NCBI RefSeq assembly: GCF_025144145.1
Contig: NZ_CP083546.1
Span: 323,001-387,000 of the forward strand
Direction of reading: 5' to 3'
From: Leisingera sp. M658
GTDB taxonomy: Bacteria; Pseudomonadota; Alphaproteobacteria; Rhodobacterales; Rhodobacteraceae
DNA length: 64,000 nucleotides
The notes under the pieces were generated by a model. It searched no databases. It saw nothing but the letters and a program-made list of their open reading frames with translations, and had not been told where the DNA came from. A program made the position numbers and the translations under genes. Of this stretch, positions 23,231 to 33,168 are shown piece after piece. The number at the start of each line of letters is the position of its first letter. The stretch's first letter is position 1.

Positions 23231-24592
23231 ATGAAACGCCTCATCCAGCATGGCCTGATGTTCGGCAACCTCTTCCATGTGGCCTCGCCTGCGCTGGTGG
23301 AGCGGTATAACCGCGCGCTGAAGCATCTGACCGGCAAGACCACGGCCCTTACAGATTTCCATGTCGATATCTCGGGGTTCTCGCCCGAGATCGGCGATGA
23401 GCTGGGGGATGATCACTATCTGAACCATGCGGGCGTGAACCGGCAGTTCATCCTGCTGTCGACCGAGCAGAAACGCTGCCCGCTCTTGCATGTGAAATTC
23501 TCCACCAGCCGGGACATTCTGCGCCGGTTTATTGAGGTCAACGAACGCCAGCTGTTTGCGCTGACGGCGACCGATGCCGTTGCCGGCGAGCTGGTGAATT
23601 CGGTGTTTGAGGTCTCGACCCCCGCCAGGCTGTTCGACATCCAGCAGGTGCGGATCGATGCGGATACCACCAAGGGCACCTTGCGCCATGCGGACCACCT
23701 GGCGCAGCTGGTGGAACGGTTCAAGACGCATGAGGATGCCTGGTTTGACGATACGCTGATCGGGGAGATGATTGCGACAGCGGAAAAGACCGGCGATGTC
23801 ACCCGCAATCCGGTGCATCTGGAGCATGAGGTGTTTGAGCAGTCGAACTTCTGGACCGCGCATTTCGGCGGGTTGTATGTGTTTCAGGGCGTCGCGCATC
23901 CGGCGGTGATTGCCAGCGGGGCAAAGCCCGAGGGCGTGCCGCTGAAACATGTGTTTGATCTGAGCGAGCGCAATGCGATTGCCAAGTTTCTGGAACTGAA
24001 CGGGCTGGCGGAACCGGTGATCCGGTCGCGCGGCGTCGATGGCGCGGCGATCCTGCGGCAGAAGATGGGGTTCCTGGCCGTCAGCGTGCTGACCGGGAAG
24101 GGCCGGGACCTCACTGGCCTGTCGCGCGGTGACCTGCGGCGGATGGCGGCGCGGCATGCGGATGAGCTGCCGGAGGAGTTCGAGGGGCTGGCGGCGCTGG
24201 TGCGCTGGGCCGAGGGGGGCGGCAAATGGCCGAAGATCCGCTCGGACCATCCGGCCTATTTCTATTCCTTGCGGGCGTCGGACACTGCCCAGCGGGACTT
24301 GGTGAATATGCTGCTGGCGGAGCTGTGCCCGCATGACTTCCGCCAGATGTTCATCTGCCACAAAGAAGAATTCTACCGCCAGTACCGGGGCTGGCCGGAG
24401 ACGAAAAAGGCCTATGCGGCAGAGTTCCTGGCGCGGGAGTATGCGGTGGACAAAGCCGGCGCGCGCGCCGCGCTGTTCGGGCATGAGCCGGATATGGAAG
24501 GACGCACGCCCAGCCTGCCGCGAGTGCGGCGCAAGGGGATGGTTGACCGGGTCGGCCCCTGGGGCGCGGTCAGCCGGGTGAGGGACCGCTGA
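23231..24592 (+). CDS. Large soluble protein of unknown function in the AAA+ operon (possibly DUF6638)
   Basis: A 453-residue protein with no signal peptide or membrane helix. Recognisable blocks are MKRLIQHGLMFGNLFHVASP, TDFHVDISGFSPEIGDELGD, NRQFILLSTEQKRCPLLHVK and a long middle (HVFDLSERNAIAKFLELNGL). Basic C-terminal residues end the protein. From memory this type is listed as DUF6638 in Rhodobacterales, which I cannot verify; no activity is known to me. ATG 23231 is preceded by AGGAGGAACAT, the strongest ribosome site in the operon, which suggests high or independent translation after the structured element at 23063-23164. The next gene overlaps end to end (TGAATG). Confidence 0.75.
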   Translation: MKRLIQHGLMFGNLFHVASPALVERYNRALKHLTGKTTALTDFHVDISGFSPEIGDELGDDHYLNHAGVNRQFILLSTEQKRCPLLHVKFSTSRDILRRFIEVNERQLFALTATDAVAGELVNSVFEVSTPARLFDIQQVRIDADTTKGTLRHADHLAQLVERFKTHEDAWFDDTLIGEMIATAEKTGDVTRNPVHLEHEVFEQSNFWTAHFGGLYVFQGVAHPAVIASGAKPEGVPLKHVFDLSERNAIAKFLELNGLAEPVIRSRGVDGAAILRQKMGFLAVSVLTGKGRDLTGLSRGDLRRMAARHADELPEEFEGLAALVRWAEGGGKWPKIRSDHPAYFYSLRASDTAQRDLVNMLLAELCPHDFRQMFICHKEEFYRQYRGWPETKKAYAAEFLAREYAVDKAGARAALFGHEPDMEGRTPSLPRVRRKGMVDRVGPWGAVSRVRDR

Positions 24593-24859
24593 ATGTTCGG
24601 GTTTTTTCGCCTGATCCTGATCCTGCTGGTGGTGCTGACCGTGGCCTATGGCACGGTGTCGCTTTATTCGCGTGAGATGCGGCGGGCGAAACTGAAACGC
24701 CGCTGGCAAGAGAAGGGGTTGACCGGCGACCGCTCCGCCTTCATCCAGCGGGGGCTGAAACAATACGACCGCTCGTTCCGGCGCAAGCTGATCCTGCTGG
24801 TCTATATCATTCCGCTAGGGGCGCTGGCGTTTCTGGTCTATGTCATTAACTTCATGTGA
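24593..24859 (+). CDS. Small two-span membrane protein of the AAA+ operon
   Basis: An 88-residue protein with an N-terminal helix (FFRLILILLVVLTVAYGTVS) and a C-terminal helix (LILLVYIIPLGALAFLVYVI). A basic cytoplasmic-type loop between them reads RREMRRAKLKRRWQ-like. It starts directly after the upstream stop and ends 10 bases before the DUF1523 gene. No family recognised; operon position links it to the DUF1523 membrane protein. Confidence 0.7.
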   Translation: MFGFFRLILILLVVLTVAYGTVSLYSREMRRAKLKRRWQEKGLTGDRSAFIQRGLKQYDRSFRRKLILLVYIIPLGALAFLVYVINFM

Positions 24860-24869
24860 GGTGCAGCAG

Positions 24870-25514
24870 ATGCGTTTCATCAAATGGGCTTTCCTGATTA
24901 CCATCTGGGTGCTGTTCGGCGCCTTCCTGCATTATACGCTGCCGCAGTACGATGTGGTGCGGATCGTCAATACCTATGAGGAGCGGCAGGAGCTGAACGA
25001 CTGGACGAGGGTTTTCTGGTCGCAGCCGGATGATCAGTCGGCGGAGCTGATCAACCGCGATGTGCAGTTCATCCAGGCGGTGCGCCCCAATGGCCGCAAT
25101 ATCGTGTACCGGAATGAGGATACCGGTTGGAATTGGCCGCCTTATTTCAAGTTCGATACCGCCAATCTGTATACTGATGCCAATGACAGCATCTCAACCA
25201 AGGCGAACCCGGAGTGGGTAGCGGTGATGCACTACGGCTGGCGCAATGAATTCCTGTCGGTCTTCCCCAACGCGGTGACGATCAACCCGGTTGCGGGACC
25301 GGAGGACAAGCCAACCAACTGGTTCACGATCATTGTTCTGGTGCTTCTGGCGGCGGTGTTCTGGGCCGTCTATGTGCGCTGGCGCCGCTTCCGCCGGGCG
25401 CGGATCGACCCGATGGTCGAGAATGTCGAAGACAGCCTGTATGCCGCGGGCGATGCGCTTGCCGAGCGCAGGGGGCGGTTCCGGCGCTGGCTGGACAGCT
25501 GGAAGTCGAAGTGA
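24870..25514 (+). CDS. DUF1523 family membrane protein, last gene of the AAA+ operon
   Basis: A 214-residue protein with an N-terminal membrane anchor (KWAFLITIWVLFGAFLHYTL), a periplasmic-type domain of about 135 residues and a second helix (FTIIVLVLLAAVFWAVYVRW) before a basic cytoplasmic tail. The domain carries the DUF1523 hallmarks YDVVRIVNTYEER, NIVYRNEDTGWNWPPYFKFD and VAVMHYGWRNEFLSVFPNAV. Function unknown. ATG 24870 has GAGGTG upstream; a frame from 24840 overlaps the previous gene and lacks a site. A strong terminator at 25562 closes the operon. Confidence 0.85.
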   Translation: MRFIKWAFLITIWVLFGAFLHYTLPQYDVVRIVNTYEERQELNDWTRVFWSQPDDQSAELINRDVQFIQAVRPNGRNIVYRNEDTGWNWPPYFKFDTANLYTDANDSISTKANPEWVAVMHYGWRNEFLSVFPNAVTINPVAGPEDKPTNWFTIIVLVLLAAVFWAVYVRWRRFRRARIDPMVENVEDSLYAAGDALAERRGRFRRWLDSWKSK

Positions 25515-25561
25515 CGAGAGGGGCCGCGGGCGGGGCGGCTCTGAAATATGCAAACGGATGC

Positions 25562-25589
25562 GCGGGCCCGAACGGGCCCGCATTTTTTT
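25562..25589 (+). terminator. Intrinsic terminator of the AAA+ operon
   Basis: GCGGGCCC (25562-25569) pairs perfectly with GGGCCCGC (25574-25581) around GAAC, followed by ATTTTTTTA. Confidence 0.93.
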
Positions 25590-26139
25590 ATTCGATACGG
25601 TCGAGCACCCAGTCCAGCGCCGGGGTGAAATCGCCAGCCGAAAGCGCCCCGCGTGGTGCCGCGGCGGCAGCAAAGGCGAAGCCGTGTGTGTAATCCACCA
25701 GCAGGCAGAGAATGGTGCGGGCCTCTGCGCCAGATACGTCTGCGGCGGTGATTTCCGTCTCGATCAGCCGGGTCAGCCCGGTCAGGGAGGAGCCGATCAG
25801 GGCCGGGTTTTCCAGGATACACTTTGCAAGCTCCGGATGCTTGGTCACCTGGGCGCAATAGCGGGACATCAGATCGCGCAGCCGCAGTTTGGGCGTTGCC
25901 GCTTCAGACGGGGTGTCTGAACCTGCAAATGCAATGGCGACGAGGGATGCAATCATCTCGTCCTTGGTTCCGGCGTGATGGGCAACGGCCATCGGGGTGA
26001 CGCCAAGCGCCTCTGCCAGTGCTTTGAAGGTGAGGGCCTTGCTGCCGCCCTCATCGAGCAGCTGCAGGGCCGTTTTCAGCACATCATCCTTGCTGAGGGT
26101 CCGGCTGCCCCTGGGCGGGCGGCCCATGCGCGGGGGCAT
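25588..26139 (-). CDS. TetR family transcriptional regulator
   Basis: A 183-residue repressor. The N-terminal helix-turn-helix is at about residues 15-60 (SKDDVLKTALQLLDEGGSKA, then FKALAEALGVTPMAVAHHAGTK), with the usual TetR spacing. The C-terminal ligand domain (HPELAKCILENPALIGSSLT, LLVDYTHGFAFAAAAAPRGA) resembles the TetR_C class of AcrR-like regulators. It lies 3 bases downstream of the DHFR-like reductase gene and is co-transcribed with it. The operon promoter is covered by the long palindrome at 26693-26731, so autoregulation is likely. Confidence 0.9.
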   Translation of the reverse strand: MPPRMGRPPRGSRTLSKDDVLKTALQLLDEGGSKALTFKALAEALGVTPMAVAHHAGTKDEMIASLVAIAFAGSDTPSEAATPKLRLRDLMSRYCAQVTKHPELAKCILENPALIGSSLTGLTRLIETEITAADVSGAEARTILCLLVDYTHGFAFAAAAAPRGALSAGDFTPALDWVLDRIE

Positions 26140-26142
26140 CGG

Positions 26143-26679
26143 TCAGGCTACCCGGAACGTGGCCTGGACCATGCCGGTGGGCAGGATGCGGGAGCTTGCC
26201 ACCTGGAGGTCGATGTCCCGGTCCAGGCTGCCGAACAGCGGAATGCCGCTGCCGATCAGAATCGGGACCGTTGTGATGGTCAGATCGGCGATCAGCCCCT
26301 GGCGCAGGAAGGACTGCACCATCCGTCCGCCGTCGATATAGGCGCGGGTCCAGCCCTCTTCTTGCAGCTCCTGCATAAGGTCTGCGGGTGCGGCGGTGCT
26401 GAGGCGCACCTTGTCCTTCAGCTCATCGGGAATGTCCTGTTTGGTCAGGCTGCTGCTGAGGACCACAACGGGTTTGCTGTAGGGCCATTGGCCGAACCCG
26501 AGCAGGGTGCGGAACGATCCGGTTCCCATGACCAGCCCGTCGACACTGTCCATGAAGGCGGCAAAGCCGCCATCGTCATCTTCGGCAACAGGCTGTTTGT
26601 GCAGCCAATCCAGCGAATGGTCCTGGCGGGCCACAAAGCCGTCGAGGCTGGTGGCGATGAAGACGTGGCCGGTGGTCAT
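26143..26679 (-). CDS. Dihydrofolate reductase-like protein (RibD C-terminal domain family)
   Basis: A 178-residue NADPH-type reductase fold of the DHFR/RibD-C family (YwjB/YyaP-like), not a true FolA. The typical start MTTGHVFIATSLDGFVARQD, the cofactor region LVMGTGSFRTLLGFGQWPYS, then KPVVVLSSSL, AYIDGGRMVQSFLRQGLIAD and TITTVPILIGSGIPLFG are all present. Members are often paired with TetR or other small regulators, with unknown substrates. Its ATG ends at 26679, with GGAGAAACC on the coding strand. The regulator gene follows at once. Confidence 0.9.
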   Translation of the reverse strand: MTTGHVFIATSLDGFVARQDHSLDWLHKQPVAEDDDGGFAAFMDSVDGLVMGTGSFRTLLGFGQWPYSKPVVVLSSSLTKQDIPDELKDKVRLSTAAPADLMQELQEEGWTRAYIDGGRMVQSFLRQGLIADLTITTVPILIGSGIPLFGSLDRDIDLQVASSRILPTGMVQATFRVA

Positions 26680-26692
26680 CGGTTTCTCCTGT

Positions 26693-26731
26693 GCATGCGT
26701 TTAATTATACGGAATATAATTAAGCGCATGC
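26693..26731. promoter_or_regulatory. Long palindromic operator of the DHFR-like/TetR operon
   Basis: Seventeen-base arms GCATGCGTTTAATTATA (26693-26709) and TATAATTAAGCGCATGC (26715-26731) match at 16 of 17 positions around CGGAA. Read leftward, TATAAT (26704-26709) within the left arm fits a -10 box. Size and symmetry suit a TetR dimer or pair of dimers, and it lies 14 bases before the start codon. Confidence 0.7.
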
Positions 26732-26850
26732 CGCGTTCCAAGGGGCCGGCGCAAGATTCACTGCGTGCGAATCGATTCGGTGGATCAGCAGCGGGTAACC
26801 GCATGAAAGATAAGCGCTTGCCGCAAACGGGCTGGCGGATGCCGGTTTGA

Positions 26851-28491
<1,641 letters not shown>

Positions 28492-28495
28492 GGTC

Positions 28496-29581
28496 ATGGG
28501 ATTGCAGGCCAATTTTGAGACATTGGACGAAACCCTGGCGTGGAAGGACGACGAGATGCTGGAATGCGTCTCGGTTGTTCCGGAAGCGCCGAACACCGCC
28601 ACCTTCAGCTTCCGCGCGCCGTCCGGCGCGTGGTTCAAATACCAGCCGGGCCAGTTCCTGACACTGGAATTGCCGGTGCCGGAAGGGACCGTCTGGCGCA
28701 CCTACACCATCAGCTCGTCGCCCTCGCGGCCATTGTCGATCTCGGTAACGGTCAAGGCCCAGGGCGACAGCATCGGCACCCGCTGGATGCTGGACCATCT
28801 GCGCCCCGGCAGGATCCTGCGCGCCTCCGGCCCGGCAGGGGTGTTCACCCTGCCAAAACGCCCGAATGGCAAGTTTCTGTTCATCTCCGCAGGCTCGGGC
28901 ATCACGCCCAGCCTGTCGATGACACAGTATCTGTTCGACCGCGGCCAGTCGCCCGACATCTGCTTTATCAACTGCGCCAAACGCCCCAGCGAGATCATCG
29001 CCCGCCAGCAGCTGGAAAGCATGGCGTCGCGGCTGCCGGGGTTGAAGCTGAACCTGGTGGTGGAAGAGGACGATCCCTATCAGGTCTGGACCGGCTACCG
29101 CGGCCAGCTGAACCAGATCATGCTGGGCCTGATCGCGCAGGATTACCTGGAGCGCGAGGTCTACTGCTGCGGACCGGAACCCTTCATGCAGGCGGTGCGC
29201 GACATGCTCAACGGCCTGGGCTTTGACATGGAGAACTACAACCAGGAGAGCTTTGGCGCGCCGGTTGAAACAGCCGCTGATGTGCCCGAGATCGACGATG
29301 TGGTGCCGGAGGAAACTGCTGCCGCCGAGATCAGCTTTGCGGCGTCCGGTGTTATGGCAACCTGCACCGAAACAGATACGGTGCTGGCGGTGGCCAAGGC
29401 TTCGGGGCTGAACATCCCGTCGGGCTGCACCTTTGGCATCTGCGGCACCTGCAAGGTCAGGAAAACCGCAGGCGAGGTGCATATGGTCCACAACGGCGGC
29501 ATTTCGGAGGAAGACGTGGAGGCCGGTTACATCCTGGCCTGCTGCTCCAACCCGATTGGCCGGGTTGAGGTCGATATCTGA
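28496..29581 (+). CDS. gbcB: Glycine betaine monooxygenase, reductase component
   Basis: A 361-residue electron-transfer partner of GbcA. It carries an FAD domain (FKYQPGQFLTLEL, RTYTISSSPSRPLSISV), an NAD(P)H domain (FISAGSGITPSLSM, CCGPEPFMQAV) and a C-terminal plant-type 2Fe-2S ferredoxin domain (about residues 275-361, SGCTFGICGTCKV with a final CC pair near ILACCSNP). This order fits GbcB and related carnitine or choline demethylase reductases. ATG 28496 lies 4 bases after the gbcA stop with GGAGTAAGG as ribosome site. The terminator at 29589 ends the two-gene, riboswitch-controlled operon. The downstream dimethylglycine dehydrogenase is not in this window. Confidence 0.92.
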   Translation: MGLQANFETLDETLAWKDDEMLECVSVVPEAPNTATFSFRAPSGAWFKYQPGQFLTLELPVPEGTVWRTYTISSSPSRPLSISVTVKAQGDSIGTRWMLDHLRPGRILRASGPAGVFTLPKRPNGKFLFISAGSGITPSLSMTQYLFDRGQSPDICFINCAKRPSEIIARQQLESMASRLPGLKLNLVVEEDDPYQVWTGYRGQLNQIMLGLIAQDYLEREVYCCGPEPFMQAVRDMLNGLGFDMENYNQESFGAPVETAADVPEIDDVVPEETAAAEISFAASGVMATCTETDTVLAVAKASGLNIPSGCTFGICGTCKVRKTAGEVHMVHNGGISEEDVEAGYILACCSNPIGRVEVDI

Positions 29582-29588
29582 TGAAAAC

Positions 29589-29624
29589 GGGCGCGCGCCG
29601 GATCTGGCGCGCGTCCTTTTTTTT
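29589..29624 (+). terminator. Intrinsic terminator of gbcAB
   Basis: GGGCGCGCGCC (29589-29599) pairs with GGCGCGCGTCC (29606-29616), with one G-T pair, followed by eight T. Confidence 0.93.
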
Positions 29625-29633
29625 AAGGCCTGA

Positions 29634-31286
29634 TCAGGCTTCCAGCGCCAGTTTGTGCACGTGGATTTCGTTGATCGGGTGGCTCTCGGCGCCGATGATA
29701 CCAGGGCGGGCGTGACGGTAAAGCGAGCGCCAGTAAGGCTGGATCACGGTGCCGTCGTCACGCATGAACTGCTCAATCTTCTCCATATGCCCCCGGCGGG
29801 TATCGGCATCGGCAATGGCTGAGGCGGCCTCCAGCATGCTGTCGAACTCGGTGCTGGCGAGACCGGTTTCATTCCAGGCCACCCCGGTTTTATAGGCCAG
29901 TGTCAGCACCTGCACCCCCAGCGGGCGGTGGCCCCAGTCGGTGGAGCTGAACGGATATTTGTCCCAGTCGTTCCAAAAGGTGTTGCCGGGCAGAACCGTG
30001 CGTTTGACCTTGAGGCCGGCATCGCGCATCTGCGCTGCCAGCGCATCGGTAGTATTGCGGCGCCAGTCGTCGTCGATTGAGAACAGCTCATGCTCGAAAT
30101 CGAGCATCCCGGCCTCCTCCATCAATTGGCGGGCGGCTTCCGGGTCGCGCACCGGGGCGCCGATATCGGCGTATTCCGGGTGGATCGGGCAGACGTGGTG
30201 GTTCTCCGCCAGGGTGCCGCGCCCGTCATAGCCGAGTTCCAGCAGCACCGCGTTGTCGCAGGCCAGCGCCAGGGCGCGGCGGACACGGGCATCGGCATAG
30301 GGCTGCGCCCCGTCCACTTCGGCATCGCGGTTGGTGCGCAGCACCAGAGTGTTGGCCGAGACGGATTCACTCAACTTCCAGCCGATGGAGGTGAAGATAT
30401 CGACGTATTCCCCCACGGTTTCATAGACCATGTCGATTTCTTCGGCCTCGGCAGCTGACAGATGGGTGGAGCCGTCGGTGCCGAAGTCAATAAACTCGAT
30501 CCGGTCCAGATGGGCACCTTCGCCCCACCATTCGTGATCGGTGTTCTTTTCCAGGGCCACTTTGACACCGACCTCGTATTCCACCAATTTGTAAGGCCCG
30601 GTGCCGACCGGGTCGGCGCCCGGATCGCCCGACCAGCCGTCCGGCACAATGGCCGCGGGGTATTCGGTCACTGCCGGGATGATGGTGATGTCCGGGCGGG
30701 TGAGCTTTACCTTCAGCGTCAGATCGTCGACCACCTCCAGCGCGCCCTCGGCGGGGCCGTCGCCGGCCTCGTTCTGCAAGGAGCCCATGCGGGCCGCCAT
30801 TGAGTTGCCTTCCCATTTGCCATCGCACCAGCGGGCAAAGTTATAGGCGACGTCCTTGGCCGTCAGGGTGCCGCGGCCGTCGTTCCAGTTCACGCCGGGG
30901 CGGATGTGCAGCAAGTATTCGGTGGCATCCTCGTTGACCTCCCAGCTTTCCAGCAGCCGCGGCTCAAAGGTGCCGTCGGCATTGTATTGCACCAGGTATT
31001 CCAGGTAGCCGCGCACCAGATTGCCCAGCTGCGGCCAGTTGAACAGCGGCGGATCAAGGAGGGCGCGCACGACCTGCTGGATGCGGATGGTGCCGCCCTT
31101 TTGGGCATTGGCTGCGGCCTGCACCGGCTGGCTGAGGCCGATCATGCCATAGGCCGCGGATGCGGTCACACCCAGCGCGGTTGCGCGGGACAGGAATTCG
31201 CGCCGGTCCAGTTTGCCTTGGGCTGTTTCCTCCGCATGCATGCGCACTGCGGGGTGGTGGGTTTCCCTGTTATAGTATTTGGTCAT
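29634..31286 (-). CDS. ABC transporter substrate-binding protein, family 5 (peptide/nickel type), orphan
   Basis: A 550-residue extracytoplasmic binding protein. A Tat-type signal (DRREFLSRATALGVTAS, about residues 27-43) precedes the mature protein, so it folds before export. Family-5 features are present: RPGVNWNDGRGTLTAKDVAYNF, the GTGPYKLVEYEVG core and VRRALALACDNAVLLELGYDG. Such proteins bind oligopeptides, opines or other zwitterions, usually for an ABC importer. No permease or ATPase genes are near; instead it follows a BCCT carrier gene on the same strand after 103 bases. Ligand unknown; context (betaine genes) hints at a quaternary amine or small peptide. Confidence 0.88.
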   Translation of the reverse strand: MTKYYNRETHHPAVRMHAEETAQGKLDRREFLSRATALGVTASAAYGMIGLSQPVQAAANAQKGGTIRIQQVVRALLDPPLFNWPQLGNLVRGYLEYLVQYNADGTFEPRLLESWEVNEDATEYLLHIRPGVNWNDGRGTLTAKDVAYNFARWCDGKWEGNSMAARMGSLQNEAGDGPAEGALEVVDDLTLKVKLTRPDITIIPAVTEYPAAIVPDGWSGDPGADPVGTGPYKLVEYEVGVKVALEKNTDHEWWGEGAHLDRIEFIDFGTDGSTHLSAAEAEEIDMVYETVGEYVDIFTSIGWKLSESVSANTLVLRTNRDAEVDGAQPYADARVRRALALACDNAVLLELGYDGRGTLAENHHVCPIHPEYADIGAPVRDPEAARQLMEEAGMLDFEHELFSIDDDWRRNTTDALAAQMRDAGLKVKRTVLPGNTFWNDWDKYPFSSTDWGHRPLGVQVLTLAYKTGVAWNETGLASTEFDSMLEAASAIADADTRRGHMEKIEQFMRDDGTVIQPYWRSLYRHARPGIIGAESHPINEIHVHKLALEA

Positions 31287-31389
31287 TTTGCTTCCTTTGT
31301 TGCTGTGTTCAGCGGCGGGAAAGATGCGGGCAGCAGTGGAAAGGGTGTGACTGGCTGCCCCGCCCGCCAGCAGCCATTCGCCGGTGGCT

Positions 31390-33048
31390 TTATTCCGCCG
31401 GCTCCTGAGTGATGGTGGTGGCGATTCCAGCCTGCTCGCGGCGGCCGTCGTTGTAGATCGCTTTGATCAGGGCGGCGCATTGCAGCACCATCACCACTGA
31501 GAAGGGCAGGGCGCCGATCACCATAGCGGTCTGGATTGCCTTGAGGCCCCCGACCAGCAGCAGCGCCGTCACCACCGCGCCAAGCGCCACACCCCAGAAA
31601 ATGATATGCGGGCGGGCCTTGGGGCCTTCGTCGCCGGCGGCGTTGATGGTGTTGACGATCAGCACCGCGCTGTCCGCTGTGGTCACCAGATAGGTCATCA
31701 GCAGAACCACGATCATCACCGACATCGCCCAGCCGACCCAGGGCGACAGCATGTATTGTACCATGGCAAAGATCTTGTCGCCATCAGGTGCCGTGGCGAT
31801 CTGGCCGTCGGCGCCGCCGTAAAGCTCCAGATCAATTGCGGTGCCGCCGGCCCAGGTGAACCAGACAAAGCACATCAGCGACGGCACGATCATGGCGCCC
31901 AGCACAAATTCGCGGATTGTGCGGCCCTTGGAGATCCGCGCCAGGAACAAGCCGACAAACGGGGCGAATGCAATCCACCAAGCCCAGTAAAACACCGACC
32001 AGCCGCCCTGCCAGCCTTCCAGCTTTGTGGCCACGCTGTCCGGGGTGCCGTCGCCGGTCCAGACCCGGAACATCATGTCCGGCAATGCGATCAGGTAATC
32101 CCACAGGCCAACTACCAGCGCCTGCAGGCCAAAGAAGGTGGAGCCGAACAGCAGAAAGAAGCTGAGCAATGCGATGCTCAGCACCATGTTGATATTTGAC
32201 AGCCATTTGATCCCCTTGCCGACACCCGACAGGGCCGAGGCGGTGGAGGCTGCCATTATCACCAGGATTGCCACGATCACGCCGGCGGTATTGGCGGTGC
32301 CGGCCTCGTTGGCCAGCCCATCAATGCCAATCCGGGTGAGGCCGGAGACAAACTGTTCCACTCCGAAACCCAGGGTCTGCGCCACGCCGAGGATGGTGGC
32401 GACCACGGCGACGATATCCACCACATGGCCGATGGATCCGGACAGGCGGGCGCCGAACAGCGGTGTCAGCGACGAACGCATGGTCAGCGGCAGCCCGCGG
32501 CGGTAGCTGAAGAACCCCAGTGCCAGCCCGGCAATTGCATAGCAGGCCCAGGCACCCAGCCCCCAATGCAGGAACGACCATTTGTAAGCCATGCGGATAT
32601 TGTCCGCAGCACCGCCGTTGGTCAGGCCCTGGATCACTTCAGGATTGTTGTTCCAGTGATAGATCGGCTCGGCCACCGCCCAGGTCAGCATGCCGACCCC
32701 GATGCCGGCCCCGAACATCATTGAAAACCACGAAAAGTTGGAAAACTCCGGTGTGTCGCCGTTCTGGCCCAGCTTCAGCCGTCCGGCGGCGGGCCAGATC
32801 GCCAGCGCGATACAGCACAGCACGAACAGCGCCACGGTCCAGATGTACCAGGCCCCGAAAGAGGCCAGAATGAAGCCGTTGACCGAATTCAGCACCGCAC
32901 CGGATTGTTCGGGAAAGGCAATGGCCCAGACCACCAGCCCGCCGATCATCAGTTTTGAAGAAATGGTGACGATCTGGCTGAAGCCCCGGTAAAATCCGCT
33001 GTCGGACGTGCCGATCGGCAGATCCGTTAAAGGAGGTTTGATTGACAT
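31390..33048 (-). CDS. BCCT family betaine/carnitine/choline transporter
   Basis: A 552-residue inner-membrane secondary transporter with about twelve helices. The BCCT signatures are clear: FSWFSMMFGAGIGVGMLTWA, AVAEPIYHW, KWSFLHWGLGAWACYAIAGL, and the helix-8 region FYWAWWIAFAPFVGLFLARI then SKGRTIREFVLGA with its tryptophan-rich substrate box. The glycine-rich GAGIGVGM pattern suggests sodium-coupled betaine-type substrates; choline or carnitine cannot be excluded. It precedes an orphan solute-binding gene on the same strand and diverges from a LysR regulator. Together with gbcAB nearby it may supply glycine betaine. Confidence 0.93.
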   Translation of the reverse strand: MSIKPPLTDLPIGTSDSGFYRGFSQIVTISSKLMIGGLVVWAIAFPEQSGAVLNSVNGFILASFGAWYIWTVALFVLCCIALAIWPAAGRLKLGQNGDTPEFSNFSWFSMMFGAGIGVGMLTWAVAEPIYHWNNNPEVIQGLTNGGAADNIRMAYKWSFLHWGLGAWACYAIAGLALGFFSYRRGLPLTMRSSLTPLFGARLSGSIGHVVDIVAVVATILGVAQTLGFGVEQFVSGLTRIGIDGLANEAGTANTAGVIVAILVIMAASTASALSGVGKGIKWLSNINMVLSIALLSFFLLFGSTFFGLQALVVGLWDYLIALPDMMFRVWTGDGTPDSVATKLEGWQGGWSVFYWAWWIAFAPFVGLFLARISKGRTIREFVLGAMIVPSLMCFVWFTWAGGTAIDLELYGGADGQIATAPDGDKIFAMVQYMLSPWVGWAMSVMIVVLLMTYLVTTADSAVLIVNTINAAGDEGPKARPHIIFWGVALGAVVTALLLVGGLKAIQTAMVIGALPFSVVMVLQCAALIKAIYNDGRREQAGIATTITQEPAE

Positions 33049-33123
33049 GAAAAATCCCTGTTTTCTGTTGATCTGCCGGTTGATGCCGCCCGGGGCTACG
33101 GCTTAGCAGACCTTACACAGGGC

Positions 33124-33141
33124 ATTTTCTGGTACAAAAAT
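33124..33141. promoter_or_regulatory. Candidate LysR-type site between BCCT and lysR genes
   Basis: ATTTT (33124-33128) and AAAAT (33137-33141) form an inverted repeat of the T-N11-A class in the 120-base divergent region, 28-45 bases before the regulator ATG. Confidence 0.4.
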
Positions 33142-33168
33142 TCTGCCTTTTGCAGTAGGCAATAATTT

